Shown: positions 22,566 through 34,969 of the stretch, in pieces | Position numbering within the stretch: position 1 is the first letter of the stretch | Layout: every line of letters starts with the position of its first letter | Assembly (NCBI GenBank): GCA_964036045.1 | Contig: OZ038381.1 | Location: 134,880,306 to 134,944,305, forward strand | Direction of reading: 5' to 3' | Source of the DNA: Eutreptiella sp. 'Long Island Sound 2002' | Taxonomy: Eukaryota; Euglenozoa; Euglenophyceae; Eutreptiales; Eutreptiaceae | DNA length: 64,000 nt | Notes under the pieces: model-generated | Databases searched by the model: none | What the model saw: the letters and a program-made list of their open reading frames with translations, nothing else | What the model was told of the DNA's origin: nothing | Translations under genes and position numbers: made by a program

Positions 22566-23865
22566 AAGAAGAAGAAAAGAGGCGAACACCAAAAACCAGC
22601 AAGCCACGACGACGAAGACAAGAACAAAGCGAGCGCCGAGCCACCTAGCAAAGTGCGTGCCATAGGAGCTAGGCGACATGTGCGCGTCAAAAAAAAAAAA
22701 AAAAAGAGAGAAGGAAACGCAACAAAAAGAGAAACACCAAACCACAAACAAAAAAGACGCGACCACAGACCACGGGAAAACGAGGTATGACAACCAAGTA
22801 TGTTACGGCCCCATGCGTCATACATATTGTATCCACCGCTACGCATACGTGGATGAGAACACCAAGTATGTTGCGAAGGAGGGCGCCCAAGGGACAACAC
22901 CGCACGCAAAAAAAAAAAAAAAAAACGACGAACCGCCACGCACGTCAAAAGGCACGCCCGCAAACACAAACCACAACCATATATCCCCCATATTTATTCC
23001 TCCATAGGCCCCGACCGCCGCGAAAAAAAAAAAAATCCACAAAAGCGCAAAAGGTATGGGGCGGCCACGGACAAAGGGGAAACAATGAAAAGGCGAACAA
23101 GAGAACGTTCACCAACCACGAGAAAACAACAGTATGGCGAGCAAGTATGTTAACAATACGAGGGAGGGCGCCAAAGGGACGGACCACGCACACACGCACA
23201 CACATAAACAAGACCGCATAGAGCGAGAAGACGGAGACAAGAGCAAGGAAAAACAAGGTATGAACCCCACATCGCCCCGCCCGCAAACACACACACGCTC
23301 TCGCTATAGGGAATGACCACGTACCACGGGGAAACAATGGTATGGAGGTATGACGAACAAGTATGTTAAAAATGCGAGGGGAGGCGCCAAGGGGACGAAA
23401 ACACAAACGCACACAAAGCCGCAAGATGCACGAAGACGGAGACGAGACAGAGGAAAGTCATGGTATGCAACCCCACCCCCGCCCCACCCACAAACAAACA
23501 CACGCTTTCTCTATAGGGGACGGCAACAAGAAGCAGCACAAGGTACAACAAGTATGTTGAAAAAAAAAAAAAAACACGAAACCGCCTTCCACGCCCTCCC
23601 TACAGGGGAAACGCAATACGGAGAGGTATGTTATCGAAGACGCAGCGAGAAAAAAAGAAAAAAAAAAACCAGGGAGGAGACACAAACCGAAACACGCAAA
23701 AAAAAAAAAAAAAAAAAAAAAGGACCTGCGCACGCTCTTTCTCAACAGGGGAAGAAAACATGATGGGACGAAAGGACAGGTACGTGCTATGCATCACACA
23801 TGCCACGCATCTCTGCTACGCATCTACAGGACCTCTTCTTCTGCCTTTTGAAACATGCCGACGAC
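22566..23865. other. purine-rich region with repeated poly(A) runs
   Basis: Runs of 13 to 24 A occur at 22689-22705, 22908-22925, 23023-23035, 23560-23574 and 23698-23721. Between them a segment with AAGTATGTT, then GAGG(G)AGGCGCC and AAGGGGAC recurs three times (about 22864, 23142 and 23358). This looks like a degraded tandem series of short units each ending in a poly(A) run, as SINE-like or processed-transcript insertions would leave, but no Pol III box or parent gene was recognised. Confidence 0.45.
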
Positions 23866-25935
23866 CGACGACGAGAACCAGCCAAGGTATGACACACCCC
23901 ACCCCACCAACCACACACCGCGAGCACACACACGCGCACGCACGACAGCCACACCGAGCGCGACCCCCCCCCCCCCCACGCCACCCACACCAACACGAAG
24001 GGCCACACAGCGCACACACACACACCAGGGCCAAGGGGAAGGGCACCTGGAAGACACACCCACCGCACCACCACACCACACCACCACCGGCAGCGAAACC
24101 CAGCCAGGAGTGGCGGGGAGTAGCACACAGGAACCTCCGCCAGGAGTGGCGAGGGACCAACCACACCAGCCACAAACCCACCACACACGCCACCGCCGCA
24201 CGCCACACGCCGCACACCACACACCGCACACCACGCACCACCGCCGACAGCGAAACCCAGCCAGGAGTGGCGGGGAACCGCGCCCGGGACCCTCCGCCAG
24301 GAGTGGCGAGGAACGCCCACCACCGCCGGCAGCGAAACCCAGCCAGGAGTGGCGGGGAGTAGCACACAGGGACCTCCGCCGGGAGTGGCGAGGAACCAAC
24401 CACACCACACACCAGCCGCAACCCCACCAGCACACCACCACCGCACACCACACACCACACACCACACACCACACACCACCGCCGCCAGCGGACCCCAGCC
24501 GGGAGAGGCGGGGGACCACACACCACCACCGGCACCGCAACCCAGCCAGGAGTGGCGGGGAGTAGCACGCAGGAACCTCTGCCAGGAGTGGCGAGGGACC
24601 GACCACGCCACACACCGCCGCCAACGGACCCCAGCCAGGAGTGGCGAGGACCGCCCACCACCACCAGCAGCGAAACCCAGCCAGGAGTGGCGGGGAGTAG
24701 CACACAGGAACCTCCGCCAGGAGTGGCGAGGGACCAACAGCCAACACACCACCACCACACAGCACACACCACCGCCACCAGCGGACCCCAGCCAGGAGTG
24801 GCGGGGACCGCCCACCACCACCGGCAGCGAAACCCAGCCAGGAGTGGCGGGGAGTAGCACACAGGAACCTCCGCCAGGAGTGGCGAGGGACCAACCACAC
24901 CACACACCACCCACAACCCCGCCAACACACCACCGCCGCACACCACACACCACACACCACGCACCACCACCGCCAGCAGGCCCCAGCCAGGAGTGGCGGG
25001 AAACCGCACACCACCACCGGCAGCGAAACCCAGCCAGGAGTGGCGGGGAGTAGCACACAGGAAACTCCGCCAGGGGTGGCGAGGGACCAACCACACCACA
25101 CACCAACCACAACCCCACCACACACCGCCGCCGCCAGCGAACCCCAGCCAGGAGTGGCGGGAAACCGCGCCCAGGGCCCTCAGCCAGGAGTGGTGAGGAC
25201 CGCCCACCGCCACCGGCATCGAAACCCAGCCAGGAGTGGCGGGGAGTAGAACACAGGAACCTCCGCCAGGAGTGGCGAGGGACCAACCACAGCCACAACC
25301 CCACCAACACACCACCGCCGCCCACCACACACCACACACCACACACCACGCGCCACGCACCACCGCCGCCAGCAGGCCCCAGCCAGGAGTGGCGGGGAAC
25401 CGCACACCACCACAGGCAGCGAAACCCAGCCAGGAGTGGCGGGGAGTAGCACACAGGAACCTCCGCCAGGAGTGGCGAGGGACCAAACACACCACACACC
25501 AGCCACAACCCCACCACACACCACCGCCGCCCGGAGACCTCAGCCAGGAGTGGCGAGGACCGCCCACAACCACCGGCAGCGAAACCCAACCAGGAGTGGC
25601 GGGGAGTAGCACACGGGAACCTCTGCCAGGAGTGGCGAGGGACCAACCGCACCACACACCAGCCACAACCCCACCAACACACCGCCACCGCTCACCACAC
25701 ACCACACACCACGCACCACACACCACACGCCACTGCCGGCGGCGGAACCCCAGCCAGGAGTGGCGGGGAGCCGCACAACACCACAGGCAGCGAAACCCAG
25801 CCAGGAGTGGCGGGGAGTAGCACACAGGAACCTCCGCCAGGAGTGGCGAGGGACCAACCACACCACACACCCGCCACAACGCCACCAACACACCACCACC
25901 GCACACCACACACCACAAACCACGCACCACACACC
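23866..25935. repeat. irregular GC-rich array with the GCCAGGAGTGGC motif
   Basis: About ten long units carry CAGCGAAACCCAGCCAGGAG, then GGCGGGGAGTAGCACACAGG, then CCTCCGCCAGGAGTGGCGAG, separated by CA-rich tracts of variable length. GCCAGGAGTGGC itself is an inverted repeat (GCCA/TGGC around GGAG). Unit spacing is irregular, about 135-250 bp. Long minus-strand ORFs (up to 871 codons) here are low-complexity shadows of a T-poor + strand. Confidence 0.8.
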
Positions 25936-26529
25936 AACACAGACACCACGCGCGCACGCACCGCGCCACAAACACACACACCGGCGGCGAACCACGACCA
26001 GAGGAGGGGGCGACACGCCCGCAAGCAACACAGCCAGGAACAGCGAACACCCCCCCCCCCCCACCACCACCACCCCACCCCGGAGAGACGGGACACCAAC
26101 CACCGCAAACCGCACAGCGAAAAGGGGGGCGGGACGAAAAGGGCCCACGGGGGGCGCAGGCGAGGGACCCAACCTCAGGGGTTTGGGGGCCCCCCCGGTG
26201 ACCGTATCGGCCCCACTTGAGCACACGCAATAAGGTGGGATACGCCCGGGACCGTTGGTCAGCGGCCCGCGGTGGCACCGGCCTGGGGGGGTGACCAATG
26301 GGCCTGACCAAGAGCACTCCCCACGGCACGTACTGTGGTTCGGGCCCAGCGAGGGGCTGCGGGTAGGGCACACCGTCCATCGGGGCAGGCAAGAGACGCG
26401 CCTGTCCCGCAAGGACTCCCCAGCGACCCACAGTGTACCCGACCCCGGTGTGGGGAACGGCTGGAGTACCTGGCTACGGAACAGGTCCATGGACGGCATC
26501 CGTACAACAGAGTTACACCCTGACGGGGA
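25936..26529. other. island of non-repetitive GC-rich sequence
   Basis: After the array comes a poly-C run (about 26050-26062), then roughly 400 bp (26110-26520) that is neither CA-repetitive nor similar to the other repeats in the window. Open frames of 60 or more codons exist on both strands, but none resembles a known domain. It could be a fragment of an element or of a host gene. No RNA gene recognised. Confidence 0.35.
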
Positions 26530-29500
26530 GTGCAAGCACCGGCCCCCCCACGGAGAAACACCAGGGGAAGGGACCCGAGCCGGCGACAAGGACCCCCCCC
26601 CACACACCACAGACGGGAAGGCCCGGGCACGACACTGCCCCAAGCGACACGGAAAAGAGACAGAAGGAGGAGGGCACGCAAAGGGGACAGCAAGGGGACG
26701 CACCACCAACAGACCCCAGCCAAGGGGGGCCGGGAACCACACAGCCGAGACAGGGGGGGGGGCACGACACACAGCCCCCACACCAAACAGGGCCGCCAAA
26801 CCACGCCCGCAAAGGCGAGGGCAGGCGCCCAAACGCACCACCAACACACCGCACACACGCCCGAGCGTGCACACAACACAGACCCCCACAACCGCCACCG
26901 ACACGAGCCCCACAAGCGCACACCACACACCAAAGCGCAGGCGCCGCCCGCACCACACACACAACACACACAAACCCAAACAACAGGAACCCAGCAACCC
27001 CCCCCCCGCCAGGGGGGCTGCAGGGCCGCCAGAAGCCGCTAGGACGCAAAGGAGGACCCACCAAGCCCGCAGCCAGGAGTGGCGAACGGCCACACCCAGA
27101 AACACCCGAACGGCCACGCCCAACACCAGGACCGGGCACTACGACACCCACACCAGCACCGCCACCAACGCCCAAACCGGACGCCACGACACCCTCACCA
27201 GCGGACACACCCGAAACCAGCGGAAGCACCATCGGCAACACCAGCGACCCCAGCACCCACCAAAACACTAGGACAAGGGACACCCTCGCCAACAACAAAC
27301 CAACACAAAAAGCCACCCAACACTGACCAACGACCGCACCCAGCCGATCCGGTCCCCCACCGGCTCGCACCCAGAACCACCGCCACCGGCATCCACGCCA
27401 TCGGAAACACCAACACCGCCAAAAATCAAGCCAGCACAACACCCTCACCAACACCGTCACCGCCGGCACCAACGCCTACGACACCTACGCATGCCACCGC
27501 CGGTTCCAGCACCTACATCACCCACGCCAACGACATCAAGCACACCATCGCCGGCAACACCCCACCATCAGCGTCGCCACCAGCAACCTCTGCCACCGGA
27601 GGACACCGAAACCACCACAGCCGGTGAGCCAACAAACCACCAAGCCCCGGCCAGGGGAAGCGAGGGCACGCGCCTGGAACCACCATGCAGTCCCCGGCGA
27701 CACCCACACCACCAGCGCCGCCAACACCACCCTCACCCACGACACCACCCGGAGCAACACCTACGCCACCTACACCAACAGCAGCACCAGCGGACCACAC
27801 CACCTACTGCACACCCCCCCAGACAGAGCCACAGAAACCGACCACCGCCCTGAACGCAAGCCGCTGACCACCCACACACAGACCCACGCCAACCACCACC
27901 AGCATCAGCAGCGTCCGAGACGCCGAGAACCATAGCGACGCCCACAACGACCTCACCACCGGCATCACCGACACCGACACCGGCAGTACGGCCTCAGCAC
28001 CGACAAACCAGAGCGTCAACAGCAATCGCCACGGCAACACCGCCCGGTACGACACCATCGGCATCAACAACACCAAGGGAGCCAACACACAGGCCAGTGA
28101 CACCCATGGGTACCTCCACCAGGAGTGGCGAGGTCCCACCCCCGCCGTCAGAACACCACCATCCACCAGGGCAACACCCGCAGCGCCCACATCGGCCGAA
28201 GCTCCACCGGCGGCGCCCTCGCCAGCATCGTCACCAACACCGCGACGGCCGGCCACGAGTGGCACGCCCGGAACCGCCGACCACCCAAACACAGGCCGCG
28301 CCCAGCACCAACACCAACAACGCCCACGCCAACAGACCACCACAACACACGCCAACCACCAAGTAACACATAAGGCACCCTCGCCTTCGGCAACACCAAC
28401 GCCACCAACACCCACGGCACTATCCACACCACCACCAACCCCACCAACGACCGGCCGAGGTGCCGTCACCTACAACGCCCCCAACACCACCACCACGGCC
28501 CCGCCACCTAGGGCAACCCCACCAACGGCGTCACCAAGGACGCCAGCACGGCTGGCGAACGAACGCCACCGAGCCCTCAGCCAGGAGAGGCGAACGCCCA
28601 CACCCAGCAACACCCGAGCGGCCACGCCCAGACCCAGGGCCAGGAACTGCGACACCCACACCTGCACCGCCGCCAACACCCAAACCGAACACCACAACAC
28701 CCTCACCAACGGGGACGACCGGAACCAACAACGGACCAACACAAGAAACCACCCAGCGGCCAAGTTACACCCAAGGCGTTCCAACCGCGCCACCCACCGG
28801 CCCGCACCCAGAACCACCACCAGCACCAGCAGCAGCCACTGACAAACCACACACAGACCCACACCAACCACCAGCAGCATCAACAACATCAGAGACACCG
28901 TGAACCATAGCAGCGCCCGCAACGACCTCACCACCGGCACCACCGACGGCGCCACCGGCAGTGCGACCTCACCGACAGCAACCCGGAGCATCCCCCATCC
29001 CGCATCCCGGTGAGACACCATCGGCAGCAAGGACACCGAGGGGGCCAAGGCCAACCCACCAGCCAACGACGCACGTGGGAACCTCCGCCAGGAGTGGCGA
29101 GGTCCCCCCTCCGCCGTCAGAACACCGCCAGGGCAGCACTTACAACACCCTACAATGCCCACACACACAGCTCCCCCGGCAGCACCCCCACCAACGCCAA
29201 CACCGGCACCACCGACAGCGGCAATACGGCGACACCACCACCCAACCGCAGCAAGGTCACCCTAAACCGCAACCGCAGCAACACCTGTCACTACGGACCC
29301 ACGGACAGCCGACACCACCAGGACCACAGACCGGCCAAACACCAGCCACGAATGGCACGCCCGGAACCACCGAACACCGGCACACAGGCCTCCGGACCAC
29401 CGCGAGACACACCACCGCCAACCCCACCAACGACGAACCAAGGTACCATCACCCACAACACCCCTAACACCACCACCACGACCCCGGCACAGAGTAACAC

Positions 29501-31031
29501 CTAGGGCGCCCCCATCGACGACACCACCAAGGACGCCACCACGGCTGGCGAACAAACGCCACCAGCGCCGCCCACCAGGCCCCCAACCAAGGGTAGAAAC
29601 AACAACGCCACACGCCATCGCACCCACCGCATCGAAATCACCCGGAGCAACGTCAACATCAACGAGGGGTCCCCACCACCCACCCAAGCAGCACAAAACA
29701 CCACAGCAACACCACCACACCCTCGCCACCAGCGACACCACCGCCAGCACCCTCCGCCAGGAATGGCGAGGAGAAGGCCCAACAGCGCGGACCCACCCAA
29801 CGTCCCCGGCACCCTCACCATCGGACCGTCACCACCGGCGCCGACCCCCAACACACCACCGTCACCAACGCCACCGACCCCGGACGCAAAAATCACACAG
29901 CCCGCACACACGGCACCAGCCAGAGCAACGCCGACACCACTCCCGGCCAACTCACACGAACACCACCGGAAGCACCACCGTCGACCGAACGCCACGGCAA
30001 CCCCAGGGTACGAGTCCCCCCCACCATCTGCACGGCCAGCGACACCGTCACCGGCACCAACCGGGACACCGACAACGACAGCCTCACCAACAACCGACAC
30101 CCCCCTACCGCTGCCACCCACCAGTCACGCCACCCGCCGTCAAAGCCACCCACCAATGCCGCACCCCGAACCACACTTACACCCGAAACCAGCACCAGCA
30201 CGCCCGGCCGAACCGTCAATGGCACCGCCTACGCTCACCACCGCCACCACCACCCCACGCGAGACCAGGAACCCCCGGCGTCGCCAACAGCCTCAACGAG
30301 CACCGACACCACCAACACCACCACCGCCGGACAGGGACTACCTACAAACCAGGAACATCTCCACCACCAACAACCAATACACCACCCGCGGCACCCCACC
30401 ATCGCCGACACCACCACGGCACCCATCACACCTCCACCACAGGAGGCGACGTGGGCCACACCACCCGTCAACTACAGCACCCTCGCCACCACGGCCACAT
30501 CCGGCCCACAAACGTTACCGCCGACAGCACCACATACGCCCATACGTCACCCACGCCATGCTCACCGACCATCACCTCGTCATCAGAGACACCAACACCA
30601 CCGGCGACGACGACAGCGACAACAGCTGACCCACCAGCTAACCACCATCAACCATAGCCCAGCACCAGCTTCATCTACTCTAACGCCCATACCACCCTCG
30701 CCAACAGCGCCGCCACCGACACAATCATCCACTCCGGCGCCCACACCACCCTCACCACCAACATCACCAACACCACCACCCCCAAGGTCAGGGCCCGCGG
30801 GAAACAGAACGGCAGAGCGAGCACGCCACCACCCGCACGCGTCGCCCACCCTATCGTACACCGCTCCGCAACACGCCCCCCCCCGCTTCCCCTAACAGGG
30901 CGTGCGCTCCAGCCCACTGCTGGGAAGACAACTTCGACATCCTCCCGGCCATCTGACACCTACTGGCAGCCACGGCCCCGCGCCCACAAGCCCACCAGCA
31001 ACCCACGGAACCGCAAGAGCCCGACCACCCC
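26530..31031. other. AC-rich low-complexity region
   Basis: The + strand is dominated by ACC, CAC and CCA triplets, with several isolated copies of the CCAGGAGTGGCGA motif (about 27072, 28118, 29088 and 29757). The frames are Thr/Pro/His-rich on + and Gly/Val-rich on -, typical of composition rather than selection. No gene is supported. The last 400 bp may be the 5' region of LINE-A, but no boundary could be fixed. Confidence 0.5.
27062..29170. repeat. interleaved direct repeats within the AC-rich region
   Basis: 27062-27410 matches 28560-28840 (both begin around CAGCCAGGAG, then a shared ACACCCGA/GCGGCCACGCCCA phrase). 27860-28170 matches 28836-29140 (shared AACGACCTCACCACCGGCA, GACACCATCGGCA and the GGAGTGGCGAGGTCCC motif). 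The two spacings differ (about 1.5 kb and 0.95 kb), so at least two duplication events are needed. Confidence 0.6.
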
Positions 31032-32867
31032 ATGCCACCACGCCCCATATCCCCCGCGTCCACCGCGGACCGGAACGCGGAACACCAGCGAGAGGAGCCC
31101 GACCCCGGCCGCGCCGCGACGCCCCCACCGCCCCCCCCCCCAACGGACATCTACGCCACGCTGGCCAGCACCCTAGCCCCCATGGACGCCGAGCAGTACT
31201 ACCAGTCCGTCCAACGAGACCTCCCTGAGGACCACGCGACCCTCCAGGGGTGGAAGCAGGAGAAAAGGTACGACAACGAGTGGGGCACAGAGGAAGACCT
31301 TCTCTGGGACGACACCTGGAAAGGCACCGCGGACGCCTTCCTGGAGGCAGCAGCCGAAACCTACCCCTGCCCGCCCGGGGACACCAGACACGGCCTCCAC
31401 GCCCTCCTAGCGTTCCACAGCTGGAAACACCGCCACACCGTCACCCTCCACCCCCTCGACCACAATCCGCACCGATGGACACCTGAAGACGACGCCACAG
31501 CCACCATCACCGTACAGCAAAGCCCCGAGAACCCGGAGGAATACCACATCACCTGGGACGATCCGGCACCCCACCCCCCCGCCTCCCCCACCCTCCCAGA
31601 TGTCTTCGCCGCCATCAGTGCAGAGCTCCAGGAGGCCAAAGCCCCCCAGCAACTGGACGAAGACATGCCCCAGGCACCATCACCATCAACCACACAAGAC
31701 CAACCCCGCACAGAGCCCCTCACCCACCCCATCACCACAATGGAGCTCCCCCCACAACACCGCACCAGCCCAGACCGAAACGGGTTTCGAGACCTGCCGC
31801 GGGAATGGGCGGTCCACAACGGCACACTCCGATGGGACGAAATCACACCGGGCCTCCAGGCCATCCGCCTCCACTCAATCGCAGAGCCCACCACCACCTG
31901 GGCACTACCGACGGACCGCCACCACCTCCTCCTCACCGTCCAAGGCGATGCCACGATCACACCCACGGAAGGAGACCCCGTAACAGCAGCCCCCGCCCAC
32001 GCCGTCCACATACCCCCGCAAGCATCGTCGGCACCTATGACGGTGCATCCAGGCCCCACCCCTTGGCAGGCCATCGTCATCACCTACCCCGCCCCCAATG
32101 ACCACACACACACCTGGCAGCAACGATGGGAGGACATCCGAGGGGACCTCCTCCAAGAACATCTAGGGCTCACACGCACCCACCACACCCTACAAACGAT
32201 ACGAGGAGTAGGCCAAGCGTCACACGGCATACACGCCCCGGGAGTATGGGCCTACGCCACACCCATAAACCCACAAGCAGCGGAGGACATCAAGACCGCC
32301 CTATCCATCCAGCAAGCCCAGACCCAAACCCCGCACCGCAACACCCAACGAGGCTACACAATTTGGTGGGCGTACCAAGACCATGACACCCTCACCCCCC
32401 AACCTGGGGCCCCCCCTCTAGACACCAACACCACCGCCCTCCTCCAAGCCGCAACAGCGGCAGCCACACAGGTAGGGGCCCCGGAAACCTGGGGCCCACA
32501 ATACCTGGTCGAAACCAAAGCGGCGCCCCACGCGAAGGGCCAAGACAAGCCCCCAACACCGAAGCCGCTCCACCCCCCGCTCAAGCTAGACCCGACGGAG
32601 CACACCCCCCAGGATGAATGGGCGACCCACTACATCATCCCCCACACCACCACCCGCAAGAACGACGCCGCCAAGATCACCGTCACCCGCCACCTCCCCC
32701 ACACCACACAGGTGTATGAGCTGACGGCCCCCAACGTCCTCGTCACCCGTCGCCGACACGACGAGCGATACACCATACAGGCGGAAGGGGCCGCCGCGAC
32801 CACCCTGTACACATGGGCAACACGGGGGGACCTCCCACACCCCACCCTCCACCACGCCCCCTCCTAG
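31032..32867 (+). pseudogene. LINE-A ORF1-like protein, N-terminal part with cupin-like segment
   Basis: 611 residues from ATG 31032 to a TAG. It aligns along its length with the 59020-61563 ORF of LINE-B. Shared landmarks: residues 125-150 (LLAFHSWKHRHTVTLH in A, LLAYHSWRWGHQVTLH in B), residues 265-352 (RWDEITPGLQAIRL, HHLLLTVQGDATITPTEGDP, then PWQAIVITYP), and later NTQRGYTIWW. The 265-352 segment, with a Gly between short strands, a DP turn and a PPQ turn, looks like a cupin beta-barrel without obvious metal ligands. An OTU-like reading of residues 125-178 was considered but lacks a Cys partner. The frame continues past the TAG, which may be a mutation. Function unknown; RNA binding is only a guess from ORF1 position. 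Confidence 0.55.
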
Positions 32868-33515
32868 CCCACCCCCTTCCACACAGCGGACCGCCCCAAC
32901 AAGAAGCCCAAACACACGGGTGTGCACACCCACGCCCAGGAGGCCCAGCACCGACACGAAGCGAGGCGCAAGGCCCGCACCCTCCACGACCACCACACCA
33001 TCCCCCGCATCGGCGCCCCCCCCGCCAGGGTATCAGATACCACCCACAACCGCACGATCACAGGCATCACCACGGACTGCCTGAACCCAGCGGCGTCGCG
33101 GGCAGACGCCGTATGGATCAGCGAAGGGCGCTCCCACACACGGGCGGTGGCGCGCCTCCACAACATCCAACCCCACAAACTCCAGCGCGCCGTTGGACCC
33201 TTCGCCGTACACGTCACCCCGTACGGCATCGACCACCCCCGGTGTGAGCACCATGACCCGCCCTGCTCCACCCCATGCACCTCGCCCCTGCGCCAACCGC
33301 TGCCGGCCCCCACCATCACGGGCAACATGTACCTGGGCACCGTACCGGGAGACCCGGGCATATACATCCTGCCCAACAGGTCCAGGGAACACGCCATCCC
33401 CCTCCACTGTGTGGAATTTCTCGCCCTGGGACCACCCCCACCAAAACACCAACACCAACACATCCCGGGGGACAAACGGACACAGGCCCCAGACGGGGGA
33501 AAAAAGGCCCACTAA
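32868..33515 (+). pseudogene. LINE-A ORF1-like region, Cys-cluster segment
   Basis: The same frame continues after the TAG at 32865 to a TAA at 33513. It aligns with 61400-61895 of LINE-B. A Cys cluster at 33243-33278 (CEHHDPPCSTPC) matches CTHCNPRCAQPC in LINE-B; the second Cys is His in A. After it comes a conserved block YLGTVPGDPGIYILP with HAIPLHCVEFLALGP (A) against YLGTIPRDPHPYLLP with HAIPLHLVEHLAVGP (B). Four Cys/His suggest one bound zinc. The hydrophobic conserved block may be a small beta-rich binding domain. No named family was recognised. Confidence 0.5.
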
Positions 33516-34969
33516 CGCGCCCTGGCCCACATCACCCTCCACCCCGCAGCCCACCTACCAAAGGACTTCGGCACGGAGCGCCACATCGTCCTGGAGGGCC
33601 AAGCCCACCACATCATCACCGCCGCCCTGTACACCCTCGCCGCCCACGAACGCCACTGGGACCCCACAACCATCCCAGCAATGCCCCCACCGCCCCAAGG
33701 CCCCAACGATCCCGTCACCCCCTTCCACATCGATCAACTCCTAAGCCGCAAGGCCCCCCCACACCTCCACCCCTCCAGGATACCACTAGCCATTGCATCG
33801 TGGGACACCCTGGACACCCCCCCCCAACAACCCGCCATCCACATCCTCAAAGCGGACACCCAATGGTGGGTCCTCCACTGGGCACACGGAGTCCTCATGG
33901 CGGCCCAGGCCTATACCCCGGAAATGGACCCGGAAGACCCCCCACGGGGCCAGCAGCGCCTCCTCCAAGCCACCACCCTCACAGGCCGCGAAGGCGCCCC
34001 CTGGGAAGCCCTCCACACAGCACTCTACTGGGCTCAAGGCTCCCCCAACGGCCCGGACACACCGGAACCCACAGAGGCCTGGGTCAGGCAGGCCAAGGCC
34101 ATGAGGAACTACCACCTACACCACCCCTTCGACGACAGCCCCGCCGCACTGCCATGGCCAACAGATCCCCCGGAGACCGTACGCAAGCTCGCCGACATCA
34201 TACGCAGCCACGCGAAAGCGAAAATGCAAACACCGGCAGAACCCCCACTGAGGGATCCAGACCAGCAAGCAACGCACCCCTTCTTCCAACCCCATGCCCC
34301 CCCAGCCCCGCCACCTCCAGTCCCACCCAAGCGAACGAGACGACAAAAGGGCGCACCCGCCCCCAGCCAAGCCGGAAAAGCAGCAACCTCCCGACCCCCC
34401 GCATCCCACCCGACCCACCTGACGAACCCAGACCAAGCATCCTCGTCATCCTCCCTCCCACCACTACCACCGCCCCACCCGGACCAGGCATCCTCATCAT
34501 CCTCCCTCCCGCCACCAGCACAGGCCCCGCCCAAAGTGTACCCAGGGTTCGAAAAAGGTGCGAAGGTCCAACAGCCCTTCCGCAACGACCACACAGGCGA
34601 CTGGATCTGGTGTGAGGGCACGATCCAGTACCGCCTCAAGGGACCGGGGGACAACGGGGGGCCACAGATCCGGGTGATCTGGCACCGCCAAAAGGAGCTA
34701 GACCAAGGCAACAGCGCCCCGGACAAACCACTCGGCGACACCCTGGAACTCACCAGCGCCCACCCCATCCGGCTCCGCACCGAAGAGAACAAGGCCCACA
34801 CAGGCACCAAATACACTGGGGAGCTCCCCCCGGAGTGGAGCCAAGGCTTCCCCCGCCACGCCTACCCAAACGCCCACAAACCGGCAAAAAGTCCCCAACC
34901 CCCAGTCCCCCTCCCTGACGGGGCAAGGGCCGAGGGCACAAGCCTCCACAGCCCCGGCCCGCCCCCACC
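33516..34969 (+). pseudogene. LINE-A ORF1-like region, C-terminal part with Tudor/SH3-like barrel
   Basis: Same frame after the TAA; LINE-B also carries a stop near here (TGA 61893), but at a different codon. Conserved landmarks: ALHTALYWAQG in A with ALHYALYWAQW in B, a Pro/Ser-rich spacer with repeated DQASSSSSLPP, then about 34519-34850, GFEKGAKVQQPF with DWIWCEGTIQYRLKG, QIRVIWHRQK and TGTKYTGELP. This last block has the strand pattern of Tudor, chromo-barrel or SH3-like domains (G-x-x-V, W-x-x-G-x-I, I-x-V-x-W). Such folds often read chromatin or proteins, which could aid targeting. The frame stays open to 35258, but the endonuclease is in another frame from 34970. Confidence 0.5.

Noticed and set aside
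26338-26350. GGTTCGGGCCC as a tRNA B box
   Set aside because: It departs from the consensus and no A box or cloverleaf could be drawn around it.
23816-26431. 871-codon minus-strand ORF and its 633- and 433-codon neighbours
   Set aside because: They mirror a T-poor repeated + strand, overlap each other in several frames and give only low-complexity Gly/Trp/Val-rich repeats.
31404-31566. OTU-type peptidase in LINE ORF1 (residues 125-178)
   Set aside because: The pattern recalls the C-terminal half of OTU folds, but LINE-B lacks the His and no catalytic Cys region is visible in either copy.
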